The notes beneath the pieces are model-generated. The model was not told the origin of the DNA. It searched no databases and worked only from the letters and a program-made list of their open reading frames with translations. A stretch of DNA of 64,000 nt from Dipteris shenzhenensis (lineage: Eukaryota; Polypodiophyta; Polypodiopsida; Gleicheniales): NCBI GenBank assembly GCA_047967505.1, contig CM106539.1. One strand, written 5' to 3'. This document shows, one piece after another, positions 10,120 through 21,170 of this stretch. How positions within the stretch are numbered: the first letter of the stretch is position 1; every line of letters starts with the position of its first letter. Made by a program: the position numbers and the translations under genes.

Positions 10120-10294
10120 CATCACCTGTTAGGAGCAGGGATATTCTCGCACCCGCCGTTAAGGGCATCGCCCACCTAGAGGGGATATTCCTCCACCCGT
10201 CATTAGGGGCATCGCCCACTTGCTGTTAGGAGCAGGGATATTTCCCCACCCTCGTTAGGGGCATTGCCCACCCGTCATAAGGGGCAAGTATATT
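10120..10294. repeat. Short repeats with GGGGCATCGCCCACC
   Basis: Four imperfect units of about 40 bases alternate GCATCGCCCACC with GGAGCAGGGATATT or CACCCGTCAT, ending at the second hairpin. No coding frame. Confidence 0.6.
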
Positions 10295-10344
10295 CCCTCC
10301 CCTTATTCCCTAGCGACCACAAATGCTAGGGAATAAGGGGAGGG
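10295..10344. repeat. Perfect 20 bp inverted repeat (hairpin)
   Basis: CCCTCCCCTTATTCCCTAGC at 10295-10314 pairs perfectly with 10325-10344 around a 10 base loop. The core CCTTATTCC is shared with the hairpin at 9186. Confidence 0.92.
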
Positions 10345-10362
10345 GGTTATAAAGAGAGGGGT

Positions 10363-10440
10363 CAATTAATTAGTTAGTTAGTTAATTAGTTAATTAATTA
10401 GTTAATCGGTTAGTTAGTTAATTAATTATTCATTAATTGA
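10363..10440. repeat. TTAGTTAA microsatellite
   Basis: Tandem TTAG/TTAA tetranucleotides; not the plant telomere repeat TTTAGGG. Confidence 0.7.
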
Positions 10441-10499
10441 GCGTAAAGGGGAGAGGGAGGATTTAATTAATTATTAGTTAATTTGAAACTAATTTTTTG

Positions 10500-11640
10500 A
10501 GTTTATAATTTTACTTTTTCTTAGGTTGTATGTATTATTGAATTTAAATTTAAATATTTTTAAATAATGTATTTATATTATTAATTTTTCATTCATTCTA
10601 ATATAAATGTATATTTAAATTAGCTGAATATATTAAATTAATTTTAAGATATTTTGCTAAATTAAATACACTTTAAATATATATTAAATGAATAAAATTT
10701 GTTTATAACTCTTGTATTGAAGGTAACGGATTAAAATGTATATATATATATATATATATATATATGCATATATAGATGCATATATATGTATATATATATG
10801 TATATGTGTATATATATATGTATATATATATAAGAAAAAAAATGAAGGATTTTTTTGGATGTCTACCATTTCACCATTTTATTTTTAATAATTCTACCTT
10901 AGTTTACAATTTATGTGTTTACATCATCTTTATTTCATTAGTTTGTATATATATTTTATTTAAATCAAAATTAATGAATTTAATATATAATTATTTTGTA
11001 ATTTTGAATTTAAGTTTAAATATCTTAAATAATGTATTTATATTTTTAATTTTTAATTCATTTTAGATTAAATGTATGGATCTTTATTTCATTAATTTGT
11101 ATATATATTTTATTTAAATCAAAATTAATGAATTTAATATATAATTATTTTGTAATTTTGAATTTAAGTTAAATATCTTAAATAATGTATTTATATTTTT
11201 AATTTTTAATTCATTTTAGATTAAATGTATGTTTAAAGTATGTTTAATGTATATTTAGTTTAAAATATTTTGTTATATATATATAAGAGAAAAAAAATGA
11301 AGGATTTTTTGGATGTCTACCATTTTATTTTTAATTATTTTACCTTCGTTTATAATTTATGTGTTTACATAATCTTCATTTCATTAGTTTGTATATATGT
11401 ATTTTTATTTAAATCAAAATTAATAAATTTAATATATAATTGTTTTGTATTTTTGAATTTAAATCTAAATGTTTTAAATAATATTGTTAATTCATTTTAG
11501 ATTAAATGTATATTTAATTTAGTTTACAATGTTTTGCTAAATTAAAGATACTTTAATTATATATGAAAAGAATCAAAATTTGTTTATAACTCTTGTCTTG
11601 CAGGTAACCATTAAAATGAATATGAAAAAGAAATTATTTA
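10500..11640 (+). repeat. AT-rich region with ~200-450 bp direct repeats and a TA microsatellite
   Basis: A block from GAAGGATTTTTTGGATGTCT through TTTAAATCAAAATTAATGAA to CATTTTAGATTAAATGTATG appears near 10843-11077, partly at 11078-11240, and again at 11296-11515. Flanking words (GTTTATAACTCTTGT..GGTAAC) occur at 10700 and 11580, so a larger unit is duplicated. A (TA)n tract with ATGTATA variants covers about 10738-10832. No gene is visible. Confidence 0.75.
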
Positions 11641-12050
11641 TTGTCTTTTCTTCGATTTGACGATTGGTATAGCTTAGATTAGCATAGATTAGTTCATTCA
11701 TAGAGGAGAGCACTCCAAAACAACCAATCAAAGCCATGTTCAAAAATTCCCAACTAGTTCTTAATCGGCATCAGCCCTACATTCACATGCGATTTCACAC
11801 TCATAACACAATCCTAGGAGCAAAGTTTTAGATGACAGATGATAGATAACACATTAGACTCAGAGTTTCAGTGGGCACAATGTAATTGTTAATGATGGAC
11901 GCATCATAGTTTTATTTTTTCTCATCTCATTGTAAAGCCTTATTGGCTATTATTTTTTAATTTATGTATATATATTGGGACTTGTAATGCCTTTGAGGCT
12001 ATTTTTGATCATCCATTCAAAGATTTTGTTAAATGGACACGCATATTTGT
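11641..12050. other. No recognisable gene
   Basis: AT-rich sequence. The phrase TAAAGC.TTATTGGCTATT occurs at about 11935 and 12203, suggesting a duplicated promoter-like segment around the minisatellite. Confidence 0.4.
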
Positions 12051-12051
12051 A

Positions 12052-12200
12052 TCAGTGGACACATTATAGCTTGGGCATGGGCAAAATGCATTGTCATTCA
12101 ACTTGGGCACATTATAGTATGATGGGCAAAATGCATTGTCTTTCAGCTTGGGCACATTATAGTATGATGGGCAAAATATATTGTCTTTGAGTTTGTACTT
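12052..12200 (+). repeat. ~45 bp minisatellite, three copies
   Basis: Units read GGGCACATTATAGTATGATG, GGCAAAATGCATTGTCTTTC, AGCTT; spacing about 45-47 bases. Confidence 0.85.
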
Positions 12201-12281
12201 TAAAGCATTATTGGCTATTTTATTGAAGCATTGTATATAAAGGCTTGTGAATGAAAAAGGTTTTTTCAAGCTCGGAGTTTG

Positions 12282-13400
12282 ATGGCGTCCTCTAGCGATG
12301 GCGGTGGGGATAGGCGACTCTTAGCAATGGCGACGATAAGACTAGTGGTGGCGACAAAGATAGGGTGGGAGCTCACCCTGCCAAAGTAATCCCTCACTAT
12401 CCTAGTGAGCTAGAGTTGCCAACAATGAATCATGAGGACAATAGTAAAATAGATTTCATCATGCAAGATCTCGAGCGGACCAAAGAGAATGCTAAATATG
12501 GTACAAAATTGGGTTTCACATTCCATTGGAAGGATGTGACATGCAGAAAGCCGGCGGTGCTGCTTTCAGAGGAATATTGAGTTCTCTCAAAACTGCCTCC
12601 GACAACCACCCGTCATCTTCAGGTAAGAAAATAGTAGAAAAGTCCAAAAGTGTTATCTTTGCAGGGCCAAAACAAGATAGACAAACCAATGGAGCAAGAA
12701 AAAATCCAGTGGAGCAGGTGCAAGCAAGGGCACCCATGTAGAACATGCAAAGAGGCTCCTATGCTGGAGCTGTTCAAAGCAGAGGTCGAAGCCTCTTCAA
12801 AGCGCTGCAAGCCCCAAAGCAAACAACTTGGGAACAGCTCTCCCCACCAGCCAAGCGCATCTTCGGTGATCCCTCCAGCACAGGATTGGAAAAGCTCACT
12901 GGCACAGATGGAAGTGCTTTCAAAGGTAAGCTTTCGACAGTAAAGGTCCACAATGGAATGCTAAATGAAACGACAAAATGGCTTTGCTCTTGTGCGGTAG
13001 TTGGGTTTATCCATGGTCCACGCCACCTGTGATGTTTCTTGAAGGATGGATCAGGAACTTCTAGTTGCAAAAAGGTTTAAACATCAGGAGCATTCATTTC
13101 CCAAGAAATGGATATATAGTCTTTATATTTGAAAAGTTAGAAATGGTGACGGAAGTAGTTCAGAAAGGAACATGGATGATTAGAAATCAACCTCTATTAG
13201 TCCAGCTCTAGGAGCCTTCCTTCAATCCCGACTCACCTCCGCCCACTAACGCACCCATCTGAATAGAGTTCCCACAAAGATGATAGAGTTGTGCTAGAGA
13301 AGGTAGATAAACAGAGAGTAGAAGAAAGAAATAGCAAAGAAAATATGGAAGAGAGTTCAGAGGAAGAGGAGTTTGTTCCCAACATGTAGAACTTCAAAGC
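12282..13400 (+). pseudogene. LINE ORF1 with DUF4283-like domain
   Basis: A start at 12282 (MASSSDGGG) is likely. A degraded frame then carries WEQLSPPAKRIFGDPSS and DGSAFKGKLSTVKVHNG (12820-12960). Near 13100-13290 the plus strand reads GYIVFIFEKLEMVTEVVQKG, TWMIRNQPLLVQL, stop, EPSFNPDSPPPTNAPI, stop, IEFPQ, which follows the DUF4283 pattern (GPW.....PL.L..W.P.FDP......PVW). Two of its tryptophans are now stops. ORF1 proteins of this type bind element RNA. Several frame breaks. Confidence 0.7.
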
Positions 13401-13659
13401 TCAACTAGAGTAAGTAGAATTCGAGTCCATCTCCTAGGATGAATAGCTGTTCACTATAGTAAAGGGGAAAAGGGCCACACAACTTGAAAGAAAGATGAAC
13501 AATGCCCAACTAGACAACCCAACCAAGAAATCTTTAGCAGAAAGGGAAAAGAGGAGATTATCTAGAGGATTTGAGCTTTTCCCTCATGTGATCCTGGTCA
13601 CTTTCAAGAAGTTGAGGAACAAAAGTTCCACCCAATGACAAGCCAAAAAAATTTCACGT

Positions 13660-14540
13660 GCCTTTCAGTTAATGTGCAGGGGTTAACAAAACAACTTGAA
13701 GCCCTTGGTCTTTAAAGGATGGATGAGAAGAAACAAGATGTACCTTGACTTCTTAGCTCTATAAGAAGTTAAAGCTGGAGGAGTTAAGCTCCACTGGCAA
13801 TTGAAATAGATCGATAATAACAGGTCTTGGTTCACAATAGACCACGATGACGGTAGAAGAGGAGCTGCTATAGGGGTAGCTAAACACCTAGTTCAAGGAG
13901 TAGGAAGAGTCCTTTAGAACTTTGGCAAATTTAAGGTAGGAGTGGATTTCTACCACCCAAATCTCTCCTATCAAATCTTCTTGGTGTATGCCCCGAATGC
14001 AGCTAGAGATAGAGATTTGATGTGGGAAAGTATCCATTTGAATGACAATGTACTTCTACTTAGAGACTATAACATGGTGGAGAGTAGAGGTGACAGGTCC
14101 AGGAAGGGATAGGCAGTGTTATAAGAGGTCACCAGCTAAATACATGGTCAAATCTCAAAGATAGGGCCGAGCTCTTCGACGTATCAGGAGATACTTCCTT
14201 CACTTGGACAAACAATCAGGTGGGGCCCCTCCACAAGAAATAGCACCTTGATAGAGCTTACAGTTTTAAGAGAATTGTGGAAGGGATGCTATGCATTAAG
14301 AGCAGAGCGCTTGGCACCTTGCCCTTTTCGGATCATAAGCCTATCTCCTTAGTTTTGGAAAAGGAAGAGAGGTGCATAGGCCAATCGTGGTTCAAAGCCA
14401 ATCCTTTTTTTTTCCAACTTCCTTATGTCAAGGACAAGATAGATAAAATTTGGATAAATGCCTTTGGGGGTACAGCCAATGCAACTCACAAGTGGATCAG
14501 AGCGACGGAGAGGACTAAAACCTTGTAAGCAATCAAACGT
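13660..14540 (+). pseudogene. LINE endonuclease (exonuclease-endonuclease-phosphatase fold)
   Basis: Motifs in order: SVNVQGL near 13665, LDFLAL-stop-EVK (the conserved LQE motif with Gln turned into a stop), GRRGAAIGVAKHL, YQIFLVYAPNAARDRDLMWE, LLLRDYNMVESRGDR (the GDFN motif, with RDYN), FTWTN, and PFSDHKPISLVL (SDHxP). This enzyme nicks target DNA to prime reverse transcription. The GDFN glycine and several other positions are changed, and more than six stops or frameshifts are present. Confidence 0.85.
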
Positions 14541-14709
14541 AGAGCGAAAAAAGCTATATCGCTGAGAACTCATAAGCTTGAAGAACAAGTGGATCTCCTA
14601 GAAAGTGACTACATTGCATGGGGGCAAGATTAGTCAGGGCCAAACTCAGGACAGAAGCGAAAATAGAAGCCAACTAGGCAAGAATCTACACTAGAGAGTG
14701 GTGGGCTGG

Positions 14710-15446
14710 AAGAGCAGACAAGGCTAATGAAGATATGTTCAAAAGTCTGAAGAAAAAACACACCCAAGAATCCCTTGATTCTCTTCTAGTTGGCGATAGG
14801 AACATCCAAGATTCGAAGGAGATCCTTGAGGTAATCACAGATCACTTCAAACAGTTGTTAGGGAAAGAGGAGATCATCACAACAGAAAAGGCTATAGCTA
14901 TCGAGGAAAGTGCTCTAGGTCAAGAGAAAGAAGAGTCTCAATGTTTGACATCATTTATTTGGATAGATATCTATCTCTAGAAGAGCTTAAAGGGGCAGTA
15001 GATCAAATGGGGAAGGGAAGGGAGAAGATGGACTTCCTGTAGAGTTTTATCAAGTCTTTTGGGAAACGGTAGGTCCCTACCTCATGTTGCTCTGGCAAGA
15101 CTCCAAAGCAAATGGATTTCTAGACCCACGGATCAACAGAGGCATGATAAAGCTAATCCCTAAAGGTGGCCCAAAAGAAGAATTGAAAAACTAGAGACCG
15201 TTGACAATGCTAAATAGTAGCTAAAAGATCTTCATAAAGGCACTAGCTATTAGACTCAAAACCAAAATGCAATGCTGGATCAAGGAGGAACAAAAGGGAT
15301 TTATACAAGGAAGGCACATCTTGGAAGCCATTCTCACTTTGTGGGAAGGTCTTGAACTAGCGGAGGAGACATAGCAGGACATTTTCTTCCTCAAGATAGA
15401 CTTCGACAAGGCGTATGATAGAATGGAGTGGGGATTCATCCTGTTT
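14710..15446 (+). pseudogene. LINE reverse transcriptase, N-terminal half
   Basis: After a linker (MFKSLKKKHTQESLDSLL, 14735) the frame gives SLEELKGAVDQMGKG, then GMIKLIPKGG, stop-RPLTMLNSS, KIFIKALAIRLKTKM, EEQKGFIQGRHILEAI and FFLKIDFDKAYDRMEWGFI, which are the early motifs of an L1 reverse transcriptase. It stops right after the first catalytic Asp block (motif A); the YxDD region is absent. Confidence 0.9.
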
Positions 15447-16178
15447 TTCATCTGGTCCAGAAAGCCGAATCTTCTCCAGTCCTCGTCTTTTCATGCATCT
15501 CCTCCTCCAGAAGCATCACGCTGAAATCCTCAAAGTTGAGGGGCAGATTTTTGTTTTGCGTATTCAGTGCCATAATAAGATTGTCGTACTTTGGTGGGAG
15601 AATCCGTATTCACCTTTATGGTAGATTCTCACTGGTGATGGTGATGCTAATCGCAGTCATCTGATCGCGTAGATTCTTCACCCTGGTGATGAACTTCTCT
15701 ACCGCTTCAGTCTCAGACAACTTCTCGTTTGCGAGTTGAGTCTCCAGATTCTGAATCCACGTCTAATTCATGGTCTTGTACCAATTTTTCAAGACCGTCC
15801 ATGCCTCCTCCACTATGGTAACATGCCTCCTCCACTATGGTACCAATTTTTCAAGACCATCCATGCCTCCTCTGCTATGGTAACATGTTGAATTAATGCC
15901 ATGATGGAATCACTAACACTGCAGACAATAGAACATAGCGCATCTGCATTTCTTCTTGTCCACGCAAGAATCTCATCCGCAGTTGGTACTATCTATTGTC
16001 CTGCATTGGCTGGATCCGGTCTCGCAACCAGCCTCACATCCACCCCAGTAGCAGTGTCCCAAAGCTCGTATGTGCTTAGGATGGTCTTCACCTTGAACTT
16101 CCAGAGTGGATAGTTAGAGCCGTCCAACTTTTTGCTTTCATCGAACGGTGGGATTCGCAGTCTTGCAGGCTGGGTCAT
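15440..16178 (-). pseudogene. Ty1/copia Gag, inverted, broken
   Basis: From MTQPARLRIPPF (16178) the minus strand reads DGSNYPLWKFKVKTIL, STYELWDTATGVDV, then, in a second frame, IAEEAWTVLKNWYKTM, NLETQLANEKLSETEAVEKF and VKNLRDQM, the UBN2-type Gag of copia elements. A 50-60 base tandem duplication at about 15785-15890 (CATGCCTCCTCCACTATGGT) breaks the frame. The end at 15440 coincides with the LINE truncation, so the two were joined by insertion or rearrangement. Confidence 0.85.
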
Positions 16179-16520
16179 CTCTCACAATCTGCTCGCAAAT
16201 ATTTGCCAAGATTTCCATCCACTGCTATAAAAATCGTGGTCCGTGTACATACAACCTTCAAAGGGCTCTACAAGACAGATGATAAGGGTGAATTATGGTC
16301 CAATCGGATGTCTCAATAATGTTGTAGGCTAAAAGAGTAGGCTAAAAAGTCTTTGCCAATGGTTTAACATTATAGTATCATAGATTCCATTTGCAAGAGT
16401 GCTTTTTGCAAGGATGTTGGTCATGTTTAAGGTTTTGAAATAAGAAGACAAGAAAACTTTGTAGGGCAAGGCGAGAAACAAATCCACAAGTGAAAGACCA
16501 AGTGTTACAATCCAATACCT
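16179..16520. other. No recognisable gene
   Basis: Probable leader of the inverted copia gag, followed by unremarkable sequence. No domain seen. Confidence 0.4.
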
Positions 16521-16523
16521 CAA

Positions 16524-16657
16524 GGAGCATCAAGTAGGTCAAGCATCACCTAAGTTATTGCCTCTTGTTGGATTGCAAGAATGAAGCTTGCATTAGAGCA
16601 TCAAGTAGGTCAAGCATCACCTAAGTTATTGCCTCTTGTTGGATTGCAAGAATGAAG
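16524..16657 (+). repeat. Tandem duplication of ~68 bp
   Basis: GAGCATCAAGTAGGTCAAGC through TTGGATTGCAAGAATGAAGC is present twice, head to tail, nearly identical. Confidence 0.9.
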
Positions 16658-17165
16658 CAAGCTTGATAGTGATGGGAGCATAACCTCCAATATTTGAACC
16701 TCTACCATCGATGTAACATTTTCTCCCATCATTTTGTATGTCTTGTGCTAGAATGCATTGCTAGACTCTCCAATGCAAAATCATCAGTCAACAAGTATGG
16801 ACTCTTGGAGCTCTAGTAGGAAGGAACTATTACACAAGAGCGATTATCCAAAAAGGGCAAAGAGGATGAAAAAGAGTGAGGGCAGGAAAGGTCTTTGCTG
16901 CCAAGAGGTGCCCTTCACAAGAAGAGGGACTTCGGACGAGGGAGAGTATTTTTTTTGGGGGGGAAATATTTGTGCTTTTTCATTTTTGGTTGTTTTGGGA
17001 TAATTAACCTATGCTTATGTATAGGTTAACTTATTGTGCATAAGTTTTGGGCTGATTATAGGGACATACCTACCCAATGGAGATGCATTACTTACAAGCA
17101 AGATGGTGGCATCTACCAAAGTTGTGGCCATGCCTAATTGAGCATGCAACTTTACCATACGTGCA
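16658..17165. other. No recognisable gene; polypurine run
   Basis: An 81-codon frame (16758-17003) has no recognisable domain. TTTTTTTTGGGGGGGAAA at about 16950 resembles a polypurine tract followed by LTR-like sequence, but no LTR partner was found. Confidence 0.35.
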
Positions 17166-18580
17166 TGTATCTAATATGCTCATGCATAAGGAGTGCATAA
17201 GCATGAGCATATGTCTCTTTTTGCTCTTTACTTTCCCTCTTCTTCTCTCTTTCTTTCCCTCTTTTCTCTTTTCCAATCTCTCTTTCCTTTCCGGCCTCTT
17301 TTTCTCTCTTTTCCTCTTTTTCCCAATTTCCTTTCCCTCTTCTTCTCTCTTTCCCTCTTTCCTTTCCCTCTTCTTCTCTCTTTCTTTCCCTCTTTTTCCC
17401 TCTTTCCTTTCCCTCTTCTTCTCTCTTTCTTTCCCTCTTTTTCCCTCTTTCCTTTCGCTCTTCTTCTCTCTTTCCTCCTTCTCTTATGCTCATGCATAAG
17501 CATAAGCATGAGCATATGCTCATGCTTATGCTTATGCATGAGCATAACAGAAGTAGACATATGCTCATGCATAAGCATGAGCATATGTCTCTTTTTCCTC
17601 TTTACTTTCCCTCTTCTTCTCTCTTTCTTTCCCTCTTTCCTCTTTTCCAATCTCTCTTTCCTTTCCCTTTTCTTCTCTCTTCTCCTCTTTTCCCCCTCTT
17701 TTCCCTCTTTCATGCTCATGTTCTTATGCTCATGCATAAGCATAAGCATGAGCATATGTCTTCTTCTCTTATGCTCATGCTTATGCTTATGCATAAGACT
17801 CCTCTTATGCATAAGCATAAGCATGAGCATAAGAGAAGAAGACATATGCTCATGCTTATGCTTATGCATGGGCATAAGAGAAGTAGACATATGCTCATGC
17901 ATAAGCATGAGCATATGTCTCATTTTTCCTCTTTCCTTTCCCTCTTCTTCTCTCTTTTTTCCCTCTTTCTCCTTTCCCTCTTCTTCTCTCTTCTCCTCTT
18001 TTCCCCCCTCTTTTCCCTCTTTCATGCTCATGTTCTTATGCTCATGCATAAGCATAAGCATGAGCATATGTGTAAGAGAAGTAGACATATGCTCCTCTTT
18101 TCCCTCCTCTTCTCCTCTTTTCTCTCCTCTTTTCCTCTTCTTCCTCTTTTCTTCTTCCTCTTCTTTCTCTCTTCTTCCTCTTCTCTCCCTATTCTTCCTC
18201 TTCTTTCCCTCTTTCCTTTCCCTCTTTTTCTCTCTTTCTTTCCCTCTTTTTCCCTCTTTCCTTTCCCTCTTCTTCTCTCTTTCCCCCTTCTCTTATGCTC
18301 ATGCATAAGCATGAGCATATGTCTCTTTTTTCCTCTTTCCTTTCCCTCTTCTTCTCTCTTTCTTTCCCTCTTTCCCCTTTTCCAATCTCTCTTTCCTTTC
18401 CCCCTTCTCTTATGCTCATGCATAAGCATAAGCATGAGCATATGTCTCCGTCTCTTATGGTTATGCTTATAATGCATATGTCTCCTCTTTTCCTTTCTCT
18501 CTTCTTCCTCTTTTCCTTTGCCTATGCCTATGCCTATGCCTATGCTTATGTTTGTTTTTTGTTTTTTGTTTTTGTGTTTG
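17166..18580 (+). repeat. Pyrimidine tracts alternating with ATGCTCATGC palindromes
   Basis: CT-only stretches of 60-300 bases (CCCTCTTCTTCTCTCTTTC-like) alternate roughly ten times with 30-45 base palindromic blocks made from CTCATGCATAAGCATAAGCA and its complement. The block ends with CTATGCCTATGCCTATG just before the ORF1 start. The inverted equivalent precedes ORF1 at 63.1-64.0 kb, so this is the 5-prime part of that transposon. Apparent frames of up to 371 codons are low-complexity. Confidence 0.9.
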
Positions 18581-18585
18581 TGTCT

Positions 18586-20158
18586 ATGTTAGACATGGGA
18601 TCACGTCGCACATCCGATGAGTACAGACAGCCTCACAGGAGGAGAGCTCATGATCTATATGCTCTAGAGGACTTTGATTCCTCTCAGGCGACTACCCCGA
18701 GGACTACCCCTGGTCCGATTCCTCTCGGACCTAGCAAATTGACTACACCTGGTCTGACTCCTCTCCGATGTAGCACTGTGACTACCCCTCAGGAAACTCT
18801 TTTGCTAGCCATGCATGGCTTTGTCGGGAGTCCCGATGAGTTTGTAGCATAGATGAGCGATGAGGAGGCAGCGAGATTCTTCTCTCTGCTATCTCAGAGG
18901 ACCTCATCAATTCCCTCCCCTACACCGATGGCTGGACGTACTACCTAGCCATCCCCTCGTGCCCCTTCGACTGAGGGGTCATCACCTGCGCATGCCTCTC
19001 ATAAGGGAAGGAAGAGTAGGAAGGGCAGCTTATGTTGTGCTGACTCGAGAGATGTAGACGAGTCAACACACTCACATTCCTACAGGTATCTACTTGGTCG
19101 AGAGACATAGTATCAGTCAGGTCCCTTTCCCTCTCCTACTCCCACTACTACTCCTCGCTCTGGAAGCACTCGCATAGCTTCCACTCCTTCTGACTTTGCT
19201 ACCATCAGTCCTCCTTACTCATCAAGGGATCTCTCCTATCAAATCACGACTGCTGGAGAGATAATAGAAGATAGAAAGAGCAAAGCAGTGATGGCCACCA
19301 TGAGGCAGTTGATGAGCCATCACTTCAAGAGCGGCATTGCTACCGATTGGCGGTATCAAGATGACCAAAAGAAGCAGGCGGTCATCAATAAATTAAAACA
19401 AAAATATCCTAACCTGCCAAATTGGGAGTTTAATGAGGATTATATGCGAGAGCGCATGGGTTTGGTCTTGAAGCATCGTAGATCAACCTTGCGTACTTTG
19501 ATCACAAAGGGGTTGGCTAAACCCAGTTGGGCAGACAAAGCTGATTGGAAGTTCTTCAAGAAGCAGAATAGGGACCATCCCAAAATGTTCGAGGGTCAGA
19601 GGAGGGCTGCGAAGAGATGGCTGGACATCGTAGGTACTTCGCACTTTGGTGCAAGCGGACGATTGGCATTCGAGGCAACCATGGTAAGTCTACTGCTTCT
19701 CATTTAATGTATTGTTCTATTTGTTTTACTACATATTACATGCTTTTTAGCTAACTCTAACTCTCATAAATTGGATCCACAGCAAGCTGCGATGGGTCAT
19801 CTTCTTACAAATGTAGAGATGCGATGCGCATTTCACATAGGAGCAAAGTGGTGGTTTATTAAGCCAGAGGCAATGGGAGCGACGGTCAATTGGGCTGGGG
19901 TGGGTGCTCGCATGGTATAAGTCTACTCCTACTTGTAATCTCACTTTTTAAATTGTTTTATTCTTTAAGTTCCAATCTAATTTTCAATTTATATGGTTCA
20001 CTCTTAGGGTCAAAGCTCAAGCGTCCCATCATCAGAGGTGAGCGATCACCAGGGCCAGGGATCAGATGCACGTGATGAGGATCAAGGAGAAGGCACAGCT
20101 CACGAGGACCAAGGATCAGGCCAACAAGATGAGGACGAGGATGAGGATGATTCGTAGT
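18586..20158 (+). pseudogene. CACTA-type transposon ORF1 (Transposase_24-like), copy 1
   Basis: Exon 1 starts at MLDMGSRRTSDEYRQP (18586; inner Met 18595) and has T/P-rich repeats (TTPGPTPLG-like), then after a stop at 18850 and frame changes, DLSYQITTAGEIIEDRK, MRQLMSHHFKSGI, YPNLPNWEFNEDYMRERMG, and FFKKQNRDHPKMFEGQRRAA, IVGTSHFGASGRLAFEATM (to 19683). The last part has the layout of the plant Ptta/En/Spm (Transposase_24) proteins. Exon 2 (19782-19914, QAAMGHLLTNVEMRCAF) and exon 3 (20009-20158, ending DEDEDEDDS) follow GT..AG introns. A DNA-binding accessory role is inferred. The stop after DEFVA is shared with the copy at 63 kb. Confidence 0.75.
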
Positions 20159-20303
20159 AGTAGTAGTAGTAGTAGTAGTAGCAGTAGCAGTAGCAGTAGC
20201 AGTAGCAGTAGCAGTAGCAGTAGCAGTAGCAGTAGCAGTAGCAGTAGCAGTAGCAGTAGCAGTAGCAGTAGCAGTAGCAGTAGCAGTAGCAGTAGCAGTT
20301 TGC
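20156..20303 (+). repeat. AGT/AGC triplet microsatellite, ~50 units
   Basis: TAGTAGTAG changes to long (AGCAGT)n immediately after the ORF1 stop codon. The inverted copy at 61.59 kb and the tail at 1.83 kb have only two or three triplets, so it expanded here. Confidence 0.97.
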
Positions 20304-20493
20304 ATTTTCTTCGCCATGTATGTCATTTTGTATATCTGCTCGTTTGAGCAATTTTGTATCACCCTTTTGAAAGGGTAATTTTGTAACAAACAATGTTGTA
20401 TATGTTCGACATGTATATGCTTTTGTTGCTTAATCATTTCATTTTGAGCGATTTGTATCACCCTTTTCGCAAGGGAAATTTTGTAATAACGAG
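20304..20493 (+). repeat. CACTA ORF1 tail with two ~98 bp sub-repeats
   Basis: TTTGTATCACCCTTTT begins twice (about 20352 and 20450), each followed by a GGGTAATTTTGTAA or GGGAAATTTTGTAA block. The match to 61.4 kb ends at ATTTTGTAATAA (about 20493), where this copy joins TNP2-like sequence instead of its own terminus. Confidence 0.8.
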
Positions 20494-20507
20494 TGGAAGC
20501 TCGTTAG

Positions 20508-21068
20508 ATTATGCACCAATGCGTGGGAGCATAGAGTGGCTTATGGAGAGGCTGTATTGTCATTGCACTAGCAAGAAGTACGACATCAATGCCATATTGT
20601 CATGCACCACTTACGAATGTATGGGGAGGAGCCCGAAGCAGTACCCACCGTTGGCGGTGCGTGTGGTGAAGGATCATTGGTAAGTCAATGCTATTTGAGT
20701 TCGTGATTAATATTGCATGCATACACGACACAAAACCTTGAGACAAGATGTTATATTTACATGAAACCTTAAGATAGGATGAGGAGGGTGGCGAGGGTGC
20801 ACATATACCTTCACACTTTGAGCAGGAGTATAGTCTCTCGGATGTGCCAGATGATGGTGAGGGTATGGTGGACATGATGGATTCTATTTTTAGGGGTACA
20901 TCACATGTACACGCGATGTCTGAGTTTGAGGCCAATATGCGAGAGTTGCAATCAACACAGTTATACGAGGGTGCTAGGATGTCAAAACTATGGGCTTATT
21001 TCTCAATCTTGAATTTGCAAGCAAAGTATGGGTGGTCGGATACAAGTATCTCGGCCTTAATGAGGTTA
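20508..21068 (+). pseudogene. CACTA TNP2 transposase, N-terminal fragment
   Basis: An exon with APMRGSIEWLMERLYCHC, SKKYDINAILSCTTYECMGR (20500-20681) ends at a GT donor; after a ~95 bp intron the next exon reads EEGGEGAHIPSHFEQEYS, FEANMRELQSTQLYEGARMS, KLWAYFSILNLQAKYGWSDT and ISALM (to about 21064). The pattern LYEGA..SKL....LNLQAKYGWSD is the segment just ahead of the TNP2 catalytic region. The rest of the transposase is missing; the downstream intron is occupied by another element at 21171. Orientation is the same as ORF1 upstream, but the junction at 20493 is abnormal. Confidence 0.7.
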
Positions 21069-21170
21069 GCTCCTGCATTAAGTTGTCTCATTTTTTGGAT
21101 ATTGTTTGTTTTGAGAATCATCATACTTGGTCAATATTCAATGCCTTTGTATGTTTGAATTGTGATAGCT

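Larger units (their letters stand above)
12282..15446 (+). mobile_element. L1-type LINE, decayed and 3-prime truncated
   Basis: ORF1-like sequence (12282-13400), an endonuclease (13660-14340) and the first half of a reverse transcriptase (14950-15446) lie in the order expected of a plant L1-clade non-LTR retrotransposon. The element ends abruptly at 15446 in an inverted copia gag, so the rest of the polymerase, the C-terminus and the 3-prime end are missing. Many codons for Gln and Trp have become TAA, TAG or TGA. Confidence 0.88.

Noticed and set aside
9186-10344. Helitron 3-prime end
   Set aside because: The hairpins are longer than Helitron hairpins, no CTRR end follows them at the right distance, and no Rep/helicase sequence was seen.
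10363-10440. Telomere-like repeat
   Set aside because: The unit is TTAG/TTAA, not TTTAGGG, and the tract is short.
17193-18472. Long open frames (up to 371 codons) on both strands
   Set aside because: They run through CT/GA simple repeats and palindromes; composition is only S, L, F, P, M, H or K, R, E, G, and frames are open in several phases at once.
20100-20461. Poly-Ser, poly-Tyr/Cys and poly-Ala/Thr frames
   Set aside because: Different frames of the AGT/AGC microsatellite; the ORF1 stop codon lies just before it.
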